A stretch of 18,580 nucleotides of DNA. Origin: Flavobacteriales bacterium UBA5081 (GTDB taxonomy: Bacteria; Bacteroidota; Bacteroidia; Flavobacteriales_E; Vicingaceae). Shown here piece after piece: positions 6,585-15,385 of this stretch. Under the pieces are notes generated by a model. That model saw only the letters and a list, made by a program, of their open reading frames with translations, searched no databases and had not been told where the DNA came from. How positions within the stretch are numbered: position 1 is the stretch's first letter; each line of letters begins with the position of its first letter. Both the position numbers and the translations under genes were made by a program. The stretch covers positions 34,740 to 53,319 of the forward strand of contig DIAJ01000011.1 of NCBI GenBank assembly GCA_002415785.1, read 5' to 3'.

Positions 6585-7853
6585 ATGGTTATAAATAAGT
6601 ATCTATCCTTATCTGAAACTGCTGAAATGCTTGGGAAAAGTAAAGAAACCTTGAGAAGATGGGATAGGGATGGAATATTGAATGCTGTTCGTGAGCCTGT
6701 TTCAAATTACAGGCTTTATAAAAGATCAGACGTTGAGAATCTAATGGGTACCTTGTTTGAAGGAAATTCATTAACTGATCAAGTCACTAATGAAGTTAAA
6801 CCTTTAAAAACCTATAATGTTTTAGAATTATTTGCAGGAGCCGGTGGCTTGGCTCTTGGACTCGAAAAGGCAGGTTTGAGTTGTATCGCTTTAAATGAAG
6901 TTGATAAATGGGCTTGTCAAACGTTGAGAAATAATCGACCTCATTGGAATGTACTCGAAGGCGATGTGAAAAACTATAGTTTTGAAGAGTTTGAAGGAAA
7001 AGTAGATGTAGTAACAGGAGGCTTTCCTTGTCAAGCATTTAGTTATGCGGGCAAAAAGCTCGGTTTAAAAGATGCCCGTGGCACTCTTTTTTATGAGTTT
7101 GCAAGGGTTGTTCAGGCAGTTAAGCCTTCTATTTGTATTGGTGAGAATGTGCGTGGTTTATTGAGTCATGATAAAGGAAAAACTTTAGAAGGAATGATTT
7201 CAATTTTAGATGAAATCGGCTACAAAATTGTTCCGGTGAAAGTGTTAAAAGCAATTTATTACCGTGTGCCTCAAAAAAGGGAAAGATTAATTCTCGTTGG
7301 AATAAGAAAAGACATAGAAACTAATTTTTCTTATCCAAAACCACATAATAAGGTTTACAATTTAAAAGATGCATTAAAAAATGGAGAATTATTTGACTCT
7401 GAAGTCCCTAAATCCCCTGGAGCAAAGTATCCTGAGCATAAAAAGAAAGTGTTAGATTTAGTTCCTCCAAAAGGATATTGGAGAGATCTGCCGGTAGATA
7501 TTCAAAAAGAGTATATGGGGGGAAGTTATTACCTAGGTGGTGGAAAAACCGGAATGGCTAGAAGAATTGGCTGGGATGAACCTTCATTAACATTAACTTG
7601 TAGTCCTGCTCAGAAGCAAACAGAACGTTGTCACCCTGATGAAACACGACCATTTACTGTACGAGAATATGCAAGAATTCAGACTTTTCCGGATGAATGG
7701 GAGTTTAGTGGCTCGATAGCTCAACAATACAAGCAAATTGGTAATGCCGTGCCAGTTAACTTAGGTCAAGAGTTAGGATATTCTATCATTCAGTTTTTAA
7801 ACGATGTTTATCTCAAGAAAAGTCAAAAAGTGGAGATGTCTTTATCTCATTAG
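6585..7853 (+). CDS. C5-cytosine DNA methyltransferase with N-terminal MerR/excisionase-like HTH
   Basis: A 422-residue modification enzyme that methylates cytosine at C5 in a specific site. Residues 6-54 form a MerR/excisionase-type DNA-binding domain (SLSETAEMLGKSKETLRRW, then YRLYKRSDVENLM). The methyltransferase follows: motif I ELFAGAGG (81-88), motif IV GGFPCQAF with catalytic Cys149, motif VI ENVRGL (187-192), motif VIII QKRERLILVG (230-239), a target-recognition region (about 255-345), motif IX REYARIQTFPD (360-370) and motif X QIGNAVPVN (384-392). All catalytic motifs are intact. I chose ATG 6585 because the upstream in-frame TTG (6546) lies in the terminator tail and promoter. The gene converges on a putative endonuclease, overlapping it by 41 bp. 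An HTH fused to a modification enzyme suggests self-regulation, as known for M.SsoII-type enzymes with a different HTH. Confidence 0.93.
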   Translation: MVINKYLSLSETAEMLGKSKETLRRWDRDGILNAVREPVSNYRLYKRSDVENLMGTLFEGNSLTDQVTNEVKPLKTYNVLELFAGAGGLALGLEKAGLSCIALNEVDKWACQTLRNNRPHWNVLEGDVKNYSFEEFEGKVDVVTGGFPCQAFSYAGKKLGLKDARGTLFYEFARVVQAVKPSICIGENVRGLLSHDKGKTLEGMISILDEIGYKIVPVKVLKAIYYRVPQKRERLILVGIRKDIETNFSYPKPHNKVYNLKDALKNGELFDSEVPKSPGAKYPEHKKKVLDLVPPKGYWRDLPVDIQKEYMGGSYYLGGGKTGMARRIGWDEPSLTLTCSPAQKQTERCHPDETRPFTVREYARIQTFPDEWEFSGSIAQQYKQIGNAVPVNLGQELGYSIIQFLNDVYLKKSQKVEMSLSH

Positions 7854-8529
7854 CTAAACTTTCGCATCCTTTAGATATTAAATCCTTAGTATTAATTTCA
7901 TTGATACTACTGTGTAGTTCTTTTACCAGTTTGTTGTAAAACCCCATATACCCTGTAAGTCTATACCAAAAATCCTCTCCAATGTATACAGGGTGTGTTT
8001 TGTCAATTTTCTTATAATGCATACTCAACTCATCAGCTTCTCCGTATAAAACACCAACGATAAAGTCTGCATTTCTAATGTCTTTAAAAGCGCTATTTGT
8101 CCTTGCTAGGTTAATTGTATTAGTAAATTTTCGAATAAGAGGATTTACATCTTCAGAGTTTATGGTATTAGGTCCTGACTTCAACTGGCACCACTTTTTT
8201 CGCTGATCAACTTTGTCAAAAAACTCTATGTCCATCCCTTTAATCAAAGAACCCTCAGCTAACCCTAATTGAACAAACATATTTTGAATTCTAGTGCCAA
8301 AAGAAGTGTTAATTGATGTTCCTAATACTCTTGGGTAATAAAGTGCTTTTGCAACACCTTCTGGGCTATATTTATCTTCTAGAACTTTTGACAAATATTT
8401 TACTACAATTGGATTAATATTGTAGGACTTAAGTCGTGAATGGACTTTTAAAGACGCCTCAATATGGTTTTGAAATATCTGTTCTTCAAAATACTTTACA
8501 ATATTTTGAATCATTTCATTTTCTGACAT
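7813..8529 (-). CDS. Putative type II restriction endonuclease (PD-(D/E)xK-like), partner of the methyltransferase
   Basis: A 238-residue protein without signal peptide or membrane segment. A nuclease-like core is visible: GMDIEFFD (Asp100, Glu102) on a first strand, then KKWCQLKSGPNTIN (Gln115, Lys117) on a second, which reads as D-x14-QxK, a variant of PD-(D/E)xK. The QxKSGPNT stretch recalls families such as EcoO109I/TdeIII, but I cannot confirm family or recognition site. The helical N-terminus (1-95) and C-terminus (165-238) have no motif I recognise. It is convergent with the C5 methyltransferase and shares 41 bp at the 3' ends, and this genetic linkage is the main argument for a restriction role. 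It starts 18 bp after the lipoprotein stop on the same strand, so it may be read from that promoter. Confidence 0.72.
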   Translation of the reverse strand: MSENEMIQNIVKYFEEQIFQNHIEASLKVHSRLKSYNINPIVVKYLSKVLEDKYSPEGVAKALYYPRVLGTSINTSFGTRIQNMFVQLGLAEGSLIKGMDIEFFDKVDQRKKWCQLKSGPNTINSEDVNPLIRKFTNTINLARTNSAFKDIRNADFIVGVLYGEADELSMHYKKIDKTHPVYIGEDFWYRLTGYMGFYNKLVKELHSSINEINTKDLISKGCESLANEIKTSPLFDFS

Positions 8530-8547
8530 AGTTGTAAAGCAATAAGT

Positions 8548-9087
8548 TTAGTTTCCTTTCAACGATTTCGCCGACTTCAACATTTCTCCGGCAGCGCTTT
8601 CGTTGAATTCCATTTCGCTTAACGACTTAACTTCATACAAATCTCCATTAATCTCTGTTTCTAAGAAAAAGTGAAATTCTGGAGCAATGTCGCTGTCTTT
8701 TATACTTTTTTTATACAAAATAGATTTGTCATCCTCCTCTAAATATTCAATTGTATAAACTAAATCATTATCAAGCTCTGCTTTAAATTCATCTTTACTC
8801 AAACCAAAAGGAACCACTTCGATTCCAAAACGATCACCTACTTTTATTTCAACACCACCTGAAGCACTTTCAGTAATCATTGCTTTCCCTTTGCTTTCAT
8901 TAGGAATAAAGATTTCAGCAGGGATATTGTATTCTGTTAATGATACTTTTTGCATTTGACTGTAGTCAGCTTCAGAAGAGTTTTCTGTTTCTGCTTTTTT
9001 TGCTTCTGTTTTATTTTCTGTATTTCCTCCACAGGCTGATAACAAAATTGCCAAGCTTGTAACTAGTAGTAAGTTTTTAGTCTTCAT
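8548..9087 (-). CDS. Small lipoprotein of unknown function
   Basis: A 179-residue lipoprotein. The signal peptide MKTKNLLLVTSLAILLSAC has a good lipobox (Leu16-Ser-Ala-Cys19), so the mature protein is lipid-anchored from Cys19. A Glu/Lys/Asn-rich linker (20-45) leads to a domain of about 130 residues rich in predicted strands (SLTEYNIPAEIFIPNESKG, then VEIKVGDRFGIEVVPFG), ending in a helical tail. I recognise no known domain or active site. It lies upstream of the endonuclease on the same strand, which may be chance. A minus-strand -7 box lies at 9113-9120. Confidence 0.85.
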   Translation of the reverse strand: MKTKNLLLVTSLAILLSACGGNTENKTEAKKAETENSSEADYSQMQKVSLTEYNIPAEIFIPNESKGKAMITESASGGVEIKVGDRFGIEVVPFGLSKDEFKAELDNDLVYTIEYLEEDDKSILYKKSIKDSDIAPEFHFFLETEINGDLYEVKSLSEMEFNESAAGEMLKSAKSLKGN

Positions 9088-9112
9088 TTGTAGGATTTTG
9101 ATTGTGAATAGA

Positions 9113-9120
9113 CAAATGTA
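9113..9120 (-). promoter_or_regulatory. Candidate -7 box for the lipoprotein gene
   Basis: On the minus strand this reads TACATTTG, an exact TAnnTTTG match 26 bp before the start codon, which would give a leader of roughly 20 nt. No clear -33 TTTG is seen at the expected distance, so the support is partial. Confidence 0.4.
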
Positions 9121-9177
9121 AATAAAATGAAGCTACTTTGTGAATTTGAATTTCTTCGAGTTCTTTGTGTAAGCTCT

Positions 9178-9195
9178 GCCTACCGCTAGGCTAGG
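9178..9195. repeat. Short inverted and tandem repeat (GCCTA/TAGGC, CTAGG x2)
   Basis: GCCTA (9178-9182) and TAGGC (9187-9191) form a 5-bp stem with a 4-nt loop, and CTAGG is repeated in tandem at 9186-9195. The patch is richer in G+C than the surrounding 9088-9288 intergenic DNA, where I see no gene. It resembles a decayed copy of the palindromic intergenic repeats common in this phylum, but that is from memory. Confidence 0.25.
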
Positions 9196-9288
9196 TTAGA
9201 TTATTAAAAAAGTGAATTATCAATAAGTAAATTTGAACTTTATTTTTTACCATTTGACCAGCTTTTTAGTCATTAATCATTGGTAATT

Positions 9289-12200
9289 CTATTTAATTTC
9301 CACTTTGCTGCCATTGCTCAAAGCTTGAAATTCGGGCGCATAATAAGATTGAAAAACAGCAGGTTCTAAACGATATGTTCCGCTAATATTAGTTTTTAAT
9401 TCATACTCAAATACATAAACTCCTCTAGCCAAGTGCTCGAAAAAGAAGTTAGTAGAAGCATCTTTGGTGCTTTGATAATAATATAGCCCGTCTTGCCCGC
9501 GGTAAGCAGATAATTCGTTTAAAGGCTCCATACCCGATGCTCTGCCGTCCTTCAAATGCACGAAGGAAAGCTCTCTGTCGCTTTCTAATCTTAGTCTAAC
9601 CTTTATTCGATCACCAATTTGCAAATCTCCCTTATCTATTGGAATTAGTTTTTCACTTTTTCCTTCCTGAACAATTTTAAAGAGTGTTTTACTCACTTTT
9701 ATTCCACTCTGGCTGCTTTCTTCTACTTTGTCAATTTCTTGATAATATTGCATATAAACTGCGCCCCAGGCTACTCCTTCACCCTTGTTTTTTTGTTCGA
9801 TTTCACCCATCTTCGGGGTAATTTCATTTTTTACCCAGCGCTTTTTTAAATACCCACTTCCTGCAACATCGGAATCTGCCGTACTTAATTGCTTGCCGTC
9901 GAATTTTAATTCAACAACATTGTTTTGGTTCAACCAATTTTCACCTTTTAAAAGCATGGCATAACAAGCTGCTGCTGTTGCTTTGCTGCTTTTCCAACGG
10001 TTCACTTGCTTGTTTTTAAGTAACCAAAGCTTCATTTGCTGAACGGACTCTTTATCGGTTAAAATTGTTTCAAATGCCTCAATGAGGAGTGCTTGGGTTT
10101 CAATTTTTTCATTTTGCCACGACCAAGAACCGCTGTTTTCTTTCCAATACATGCCTAACTCACTGTTTGTAATCGCGTGGTCTTTTATGGAAAGCAACAT
10201 TTCTTTCGCGAAAGCAGAATTTCCCTTTTTGTAAAAAACAGTGGCAAGCATCGCTTTTAGCATTAGTGGGTGTTGATGCACTTCCTTTTTGGCTTTTCGC
10301 AGGTAGAAATGATATGCAGTTGGGTCTTTAATCTCAATTTCAGGATAGAAACTGCGTAAATACAAATATTGAATTTGATAACTGCCAACCGTCCATTCTG
10401 CAGTATCATAAGCTGAGTTTGCTAAAAGCTTTTGATAATCCTCCAGAACTTTTTCGTCGAGGTATTGCAAGCCGTTTTCGATAGCAGCTTGCAATTTTTG
10501 GTTTTCGGCTTCTGCACCTAGTGCTTGCAATTGACCCAAACCACTTAAGATAACTTGTGTGCTAAAACGACTTTCGGGCATACCTTTAAACCAAGGCCAA
10601 GCGCCGCTCGGTAGTTGCCAATCGATTAATTCGTTTAAACTATTTTGAAGTTGATTGCTCAGATTGTTCTCATCAAATAAATTGGCAATTTGTCGCTTTT
10701 GCTCGCTTTCACTTTTAGCCTCTTGAAGCCATGGAGTCTCTTCTAAGATGAGTGTTTTTAATTCCTGGTTTTTCTCCAATTGACTGCTTAGCTCTTCCGG
10801 ACTTAGTGTAGCCCAAAGTTGAAAGACTTCTTGAATTTTTGGCTTTTCATCAACGATCTTTTTCGCCAAGCGATTCGTGAAGTATTGATGAAAAAGCTGA
10901 TCGCTTGAATGTGCCTTTCCACTTTGTAAATAAGGCAGCGCCTGAACCACTTGCCAAATTGGATTAGCAGTAACTTCTATAGTGTATGTCTCAGGAACTA
11001 TTCCATTTTGTTTAGATTGAATTAGTGGTGTAAAAAGCAACATTTCATCGCGATTCCCTTCAATGTTAAAAGGATGTGTTTTAGTAATTAATTGCTTCAC
11101 CGGTAAAACGGGAATAATTTTTTCCTCCCCGTCTTCATGTTTTTCTCCTTTTGCTATAGCACGATATTTAATGGCCTTTACTCCTTCCGGAATCTTGACT
11201 AAAAATGAATTGCTTGCATTTTGATTAGCAGAAATGGAAAATTCTTGAGTATCGTCTCCTTGCTCAATCAAATCCAGTTTTTGATTGTTGATAGGATTGA
11301 AAAACTCCAATTGTACTTGACCACTTTGAGTTTCATTGCTTAAATTATTAATCAGTATTTTCAATTTTAACTGATCACCTTCTCTTACAAAACGAGGCGC
11401 ATTTAAGCTTAGCATTAAATCCTTTTGTGTGCGAATTGTCTCTTTTCGACTTCCAATACGCAGTTCTTTGTCGTGCGTAATCAATTGAAGCTTCCATTGA
11501 GTTAGAGCATCAGGAGCTTCAAACTCAAAAGAAGTTTTTCCATCTCCATCGGTTTTTAATTGAGGGTAGAAAAAAGCCGTTTCTCTGAAATCAGAACGGA
11601 TTTGAAGATTTGGAACCTTAACAGATTTCTTAACTTGCTGTATACTTTGTTCTGAAACCGTGCTTTCATTTTTAGCTGCAACACCATCTATAAAACGTTC
11701 TTCATTTTCGTAAGCAGCATCGCTGTCTGCCATCATCATTGGTTGCTTGTTGTATCTTCCAAATTGATTCAAATAAAATCCAAACCAATTGAGTTGAGGT
11801 AAAAATCTGCTTGGATAGCTAATGCTTGGGTTAGGATTTCTGCCGTAAAGGTTAGAATGACTCTTATGAAAAGTTGAATTGCTTTGCCAGTTTAGTTGGC
11901 TATGAACTTGCTGATAAATGTTCATTGACCAATCATTTGGTCTAAATACGTCTAACGATTGATCGTACATTCCGGCTAGTATTTCAGCTTCAACTGCTTT
12001 TCCGTTTTGATCTTTTAATTGTACTGTCCATTTTTCTTTAGCTCCGGGCTTAATTAAATCGCGGAAAGTGGTCAAATCAACTTGCAACTTTTTATTGCTA
12101 AAATGAACGGCTACAAACTCTCTTTGGTTGATGAGTCGGTTGGAATGAACGGCCGTTAAATGGAAAGTAATTCCGCCGCGCTGCTCTTCTTGAATTTTAA

Positions 12201-15200
12201 AATCTAATTTTCGCTGCTCATTGCTCAACTTTATCCATTCGGAATTAATGATTTTGCCTTGAGACTCTACTTCATATAACAAATGCAAATTTTTAAGAGC
12301 AGTTGAAAGGAGAATGGATGCTGTTTCTCCAACTTCAGCTTTCTCGTTTAATTTTTTTGTCCAAAAGAAGAAAGGGAGAGGAGCTTGTTGAGCGTTTTCA
12401 TCGAATAAGACAAAAGGCTGTTCTAAGGTGACTTTTTCGCCAAAACGATCGGTGCTTTCCAATAAAATAACATAAGCTCCCGGTTTTAAATCTCTAATTA
12501 GGTCAATCGGTCGGTTGGTTGTAATTTGTGATTGAGTGACTTCATAATCATGTTTCAACTTAGAAAGTAAAGAAGGCTCATCACTTTGAATTAGTTTGTA
12601 TCGAGGCATGATTTCTTCCTCCTTCGGCTCAATGATTTCCTTGGGAGATTTAAGTTTTATCAAGCGAAACATGGCTTTTGTATTGATGGGTTTTCCTTCA
12701 ATGTTCTTGCTGTGAACAATGAGTTTTCTCACTTCATTTAAAGAAGCTGAAGTGCCAATGTTTGTACTTAAAAAGAGAGCTTGCTTGCTTAATCTAATTG
12801 TATGTGTAGCCGTTTGCATTTCTCCTGAAGGAGAAGTTGCCCAAATGCTAATTTCATAGTGATATTTTGGATTGTAATCGTAGTTTTCCTGTTCTGCTTC
12901 AGCAAAGAAGTTAAACTCGAAATCTCCGTTTTGGTCAGTTTTTAATTTGCCTGAAGAAATGATTTCTTTTGAAACCGAAGGAAAACGACTACTTAAGAAT
13001 GGCCAAATTGGCGCTTGTGGATTCCGAACAATTTGATAACGAATTTCAGCATCTCCCACTGTTGCTCCTGAGTAGGCTGTTACTTTACCACTGACTTTTA
13101 CGGAATCGTTAATCTTATAGCTCTTTTCACTGCTATCAATGCTAACTTCAAAGGTCGGGCGCTTGTACTCTTCCACCGAAAAATAATGCATAGCGTTTTT
13201 ATCTTGCAGGCGGAATTGACCAACCAAACCGCCGGATGGAAGCGTAAAACTTCCCTCGTAAGAGCCAAAATCATTGGTTTTTACTTGCTGTTTAGAAACT
13301 TCTTCACCATTGGTGTTGTAGAGTTTAATTTCAGTTTCAAAGTTTGTTTTTAGGCTATGAATGTTGTTGCCTTCTTCAATTACAATTCCTTTAAAATAAA
13401 CTGTTTGTCCCGGCCGATAAATGGTACGATCGGTAAATAAATGTGTTTTTAATTGAGCTTTGGCTTTTCTGCCCTGATGTAGATAATAGTTTTGGTTCGG
13501 ATTTAGAGTGTCATTACCACGATAAATTTCGATTTCGACATTTTTAGTTGATTTGTAATCTAACTCAACTAAACCTTGAGCATTGCTCTTCAATTGTTCA
13601 GTTGCAACCCAAGCAGTAGTTCTGTCTTTTTGGTTGAATTGGTTTTCGAAGAGTTGAACCTTTGCATCTTGAATGGCCTCCCCATTTTTTCTGTGACGAA
13701 GATAGATTTGCGTTTTGCCACTTTGAGGATCTTGTCGTGAGAAATAGGCTATATTGCTAACTTGGAATTGACTAATTCCTACTCTGTTGTTGTCCCTTGA
13801 GAAGCTGTTGTCTGAAGAAGCCATTAAAAAATAATTCCCCAAAGGCAAGTTGCTTAATTGCAGTGTAGTATCATGTGGCTGAAAGTCGCCAAAATCTTTG
13901 AGCTCTTGAACCCATTCCTTTAAAACTTTCTGCTCATTGAGTTGATCAATTATTCTATTATTGTATTGACTGTTTTTTCCGAAAGAGCTATTGACTTTAT
14001 ACAGTCTAAAATATAACTGATTGTGATTTCTGTAGTCGATTTTTAGCTGAATTTCTTCATTTGGAATTTGAACGTTATCCAGCTTAAAGCTAAAGTGAGA
14101 TTGTGTGATTTGCGCTTTCAGTGCTGCTGCTTGCTTACCAACAAAATGGTCTCTTTGTTCAATTATTTCACAAATTTGAAAAGCCTTTTTTAAGTAAAAA
14201 CGATGACTGCTATCACGACTATGTGGGTATTTACTTCCATGTTCAAAGAAAAACTCCGCTAAAGCATAATCAATTTGATCATTTTTGTCTTTTTGAGGCT
14301 CAATTTGTTGTTTAAAATCCATTAAGGATTCAAAATACAGCTGATCAGTTTTGTTACTAGTTGAGTGATTTTTGGCAAGCTTAATTCGCTTTAAATTGTA
14401 GTAAATGAAATAGACATCGTTTTTTTGGGCTTGCTCACTGTTTAACAGTTTTTGATAAATCGCAAAAGCTAAATCGTGGTTAGAGGCTTCTGTAGTTAAT
14501 TGAAGTTGGTTAGACTTGAATTCAGAAGTTCTGCTAAAATACTTCTGTGGAGTAAGCATATTTTTAATTTCCGGTCGACCTTCATTGCGCTCAAAATAAT
14601 TTAACCCTCGATGTGCTAAAAAACTAAATAAATCCGGCTGAATCCAAAGGCTGCTTTTATCTTGAATGAGTAAAATTTCTGATAGCTTTTCGATGGGAGT
14701 TGCTTGTAAAATAGCCTCGTTTTGCAGAGAAAGTAAATAGTGTTTAACCGTTTCTTCTCTTATTTTCTCTAAACTCCATGTGCGAATATCTTCTGCTTCA
14801 AAATCTTCCGTTTGGCTGCGGTTTTGGAATCTCCAACGGTTTTGTTGATAATACTGATCAAACAATTCTGCTGTAGCTGAATGAAACAACTCTTTAAGTG
14901 GACTTTCGCTCTTTTCTGCTTGCTTTTGGTAGGTTTCAAGAATTTTTAAATGGGCATCTTCCTCAATATTGTTAATGTACTTTGACCGAAAAGCCATGGC
15001 TTTAAAAATCTGCACGGCGTTTTTTTCTTTAAGCGCTCTTGCTAAAATGGAATCTGTTTTTTCGATGATGGCCTTTCCCAAGCCCTTTTTTTCCATTTTC
15101 TCAACTTCCTTCCAGTCGCCCTGATAGTTGGTTGAACTGTATTCGTATTCTGTTTTTTGAGCATTAACTTTTTGTTTCTGACAAGCGTTAAATGAAAATA

Positions 15201-15243
15201 ATAAGCTGCCCAATAAAAGAAAGGAAAAGATGGATGGTTTCAT
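9289..15243 (-). CDS. Alpha-2-macroglobulin family lipoprotein lacking the thioester cysteine
   Basis: A 1984-residue envelope protein. The N-terminal signal ends at FSFNAC with Cys21, an atypical lipobox, so it is probably a lipoprotein. A helical, TPR-like region (about 40-380) precedes beta-rich macroglobulin domains; the MG2-type domain starts near residue 600 (LFTDRTIYRPGQTVYFKG). A flexible bait-like stretch (about 1160-1205) leads into the A2M domain (ETAFFYPQLKTDGDGKTSF, then APDALTQWKLQLITHD; about 1210-1300). The thioester domain (about 1440-1790) and a C-terminal macroglobulin domain (about 1845-1984) follow. At the CxEQ position the sequence is Ser1446-Ser-Asp-Gln1449, so no internal thioester can form. 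Family members trap proteases; this one could only do so non-covalently. Unlike the E. coli homologue it has no penicillin-binding-protein gene beside it. Confidence 0.93.
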   Translation of the reverse strand: MKPSIFSFLLLGSLLFSFNACQKQKVNAQKTEYEYSSTNYQGDWKEVEKMEKKGLGKAIIEKTDSILARALKEKNAVQIFKAMAFRSKYINNIEEDAHLKILETYQKQAEKSESPLKELFHSATAELFDQYYQQNRWRFQNRSQTEDFEAEDIRTWSLEKIREETVKHYLLSLQNEAILQATPIEKLSEILLIQDKSSLWIQPDLFSFLAHRGLNYFERNEGRPEIKNMLTPQKYFSRTSEFKSNQLQLTTEASNHDLAFAIYQKLLNSEQAQKNDVYFIYYNLKRIKLAKNHSTSNKTDQLYFESLMDFKQQIEPQKDKNDQIDYALAEFFFEHGSKYPHSRDSSHRFYLKKAFQICEIIEQRDHFVGKQAAALKAQITQSHFSFKLDNVQIPNEEIQLKIDYRNHNQLYFRLYKVNSSFGKNSQYNNRIIDQLNEQKVLKEWVQELKDFGDFQPHDTTLQLSNLPLGNYFLMASSDNSFSRDNNRVGISQFQVSNIAYFSRQDPQSGKTQIYLRHRKNGEAIQDAKVQLFENQFNQKDRTTAWVATEQLKSNAQGLVELDYKSTKNVEIEIYRGNDTLNPNQNYYLHQGRKAKAQLKTHLFTDRTIYRPGQTVYFKGIVIEEGNNIHSLKTNFETEIKLYNTNGEEVSKQQVKTNDFGSYEGSFTLPSGGLVGQFRLQDKNAMHYFSVEEYKRPTFEVSIDSSEKSYKINDSVKVSGKVTAYSGATVGDAEIRYQIVRNPQAPIWPFLSSRFPSVSKEIISSGKLKTDQNGDFEFNFFAEAEQENYDYNPKYHYEISIWATSPSGEMQTATHTIRLSKQALFLSTNIGTSASLNEVRKLIVHSKNIEGKPINTKAMFRLIKLKSPKEIIEPKEEEIMPRYKLIQSDEPSLLSKLKHDYEVTQSQITTNRPIDLIRDLKPGAYVILLESTDRFGEKVTLEQPFVLFDENAQQAPLPFFFWTKKLNEKAEVGETASILLSTALKNLHLLYEVESQGKIINSEWIKLSNEQRKLDFKIQEEQRGGITFHLTAVHSNRLINQREFVAVHFSNKKLQVDLTTFRDLIKPGAKEKWTVQLKDQNGKAVEAEILAGMYDQSLDVFRPNDWSMNIYQQVHSQLNWQSNSTFHKSHSNLYGRNPNPSISYPSRFLPQLNWFGFYLNQFGRYNKQPMMMADSDAAYENEERFIDGVAAKNESTVSEQSIQQVKKSVKVPNLQIRSDFRETAFFYPQLKTDGDGKTSFEFEAPDALTQWKLQLITHDKELRIGSRKETIRTQKDLMLSLNAPRFVREGDQLKLKILINNLSNETQSGQVQLEFFNPINNQKLDLIEQGDDTQEFSISANQNASNSFLVKIPEGVKAIKYRAIAKGEKHEDGEEKIIPVLPVKQLITKTHPFNIEGNRDEMLLFTPLIQSKQNGIVPETYTIEVTANPIWQVVQALPYLQSGKAHSSDQLFHQYFTNRLAKKIVDEKPKIQEVFQLWATLSPEELSSQLEKNQELKTLILEETPWLQEAKSESEQKRQIANLFDENNLSNQLQNSLNELIDWQLPSGAWPWFKGMPESRFSTQVILSGLGQLQALGAEAENQKLQAAIENGLQYLDEKVLEDYQKLLANSAYDTAEWTVGSYQIQYLYLRSFYPEIEIKDPTAYHFYLRKAKKEVHQHPLMLKAMLATVFYKKGNSAFAKEMLLSIKDHAITNSELGMYWKENSGSWSWQNEKIETQALLIEAFETILTDKESVQQMKLWLLKNKQVNRWKSSKATAAACYAMLLKGENWLNQNNVVELKFDGKQLSTADSDVAGSGYLKKRWVKNEITPKMGEIEQKNKGEGVAWGAVYMQYYQEIDKVEESSQSGIKVSKTLFKIVQEGKSEKLIPIDKGDLQIGDRIKVRLRLESDRELSFVHLKDGRASGMEPLNELSAYRGQDGLYYYQSTKDASTNFFFEHLARGVYVFEYELKTNISGTYRLEPAVFQSYYAPEFQALSNGSKVEIK

Positions 15244-15268
15244 TTGAAATGATTTTAGCGCATGATTA

Positions 15269-15276
15269 CAAACTTA
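15269..15276 (-). promoter_or_regulatory. Candidate -7 box for the macroglobulin gene
   Basis: The minus strand reads TAAGTTTG, an exact TAnnTTTG match 25 bp before the start codon. No convincing -33 element accompanies it. Confidence 0.35.
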
Positions 15277-15336
15277 GTACCAAATATTACTTGTAGAATT
15301 TTTTGTAGTTATTTTAGAAAATTAATCGATAAAAGA

Positions 15337-15360
15337 TTCAGCTGAAAAAGGTTAAATTTG
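15337..15360 (+). promoter_or_regulatory. Promoter -7 box and adjacent palindrome before the toxin-antitoxin pair
   Basis: TAAATTTG (15353-15360) matches the Bacteroidota -7 consensus and would give a leader of about 20 nt before the ATG at 15386. Directly upstream, in the promoter spacer, TTCAGCTGAA (15337-15346) is a perfect 10-bp palindrome, well placed for a repressor. No clear -33 box was found. Autoregulation by the antitoxin would be typical of such modules but is not shown here. Confidence 0.45.
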
Positions 15361-15385
15361 ATTTTAATTTAGAGGATAAAAAAGA

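Noticed and set aside
7830..7850. GAGAT/ATCTC hairpin as a bidirectional terminator between methyltransferase and endonuclease
   Set aside because: It is only a 5-bp stem within coding sequence with no T-tract on either side.
9240..9288. TTACCA…TGGTAA inverted repeat as terminator of the macroglobulin gene
   Set aside because: The stem is short and interrupted, and on the minus strand it is followed by A residues rather than T residues.
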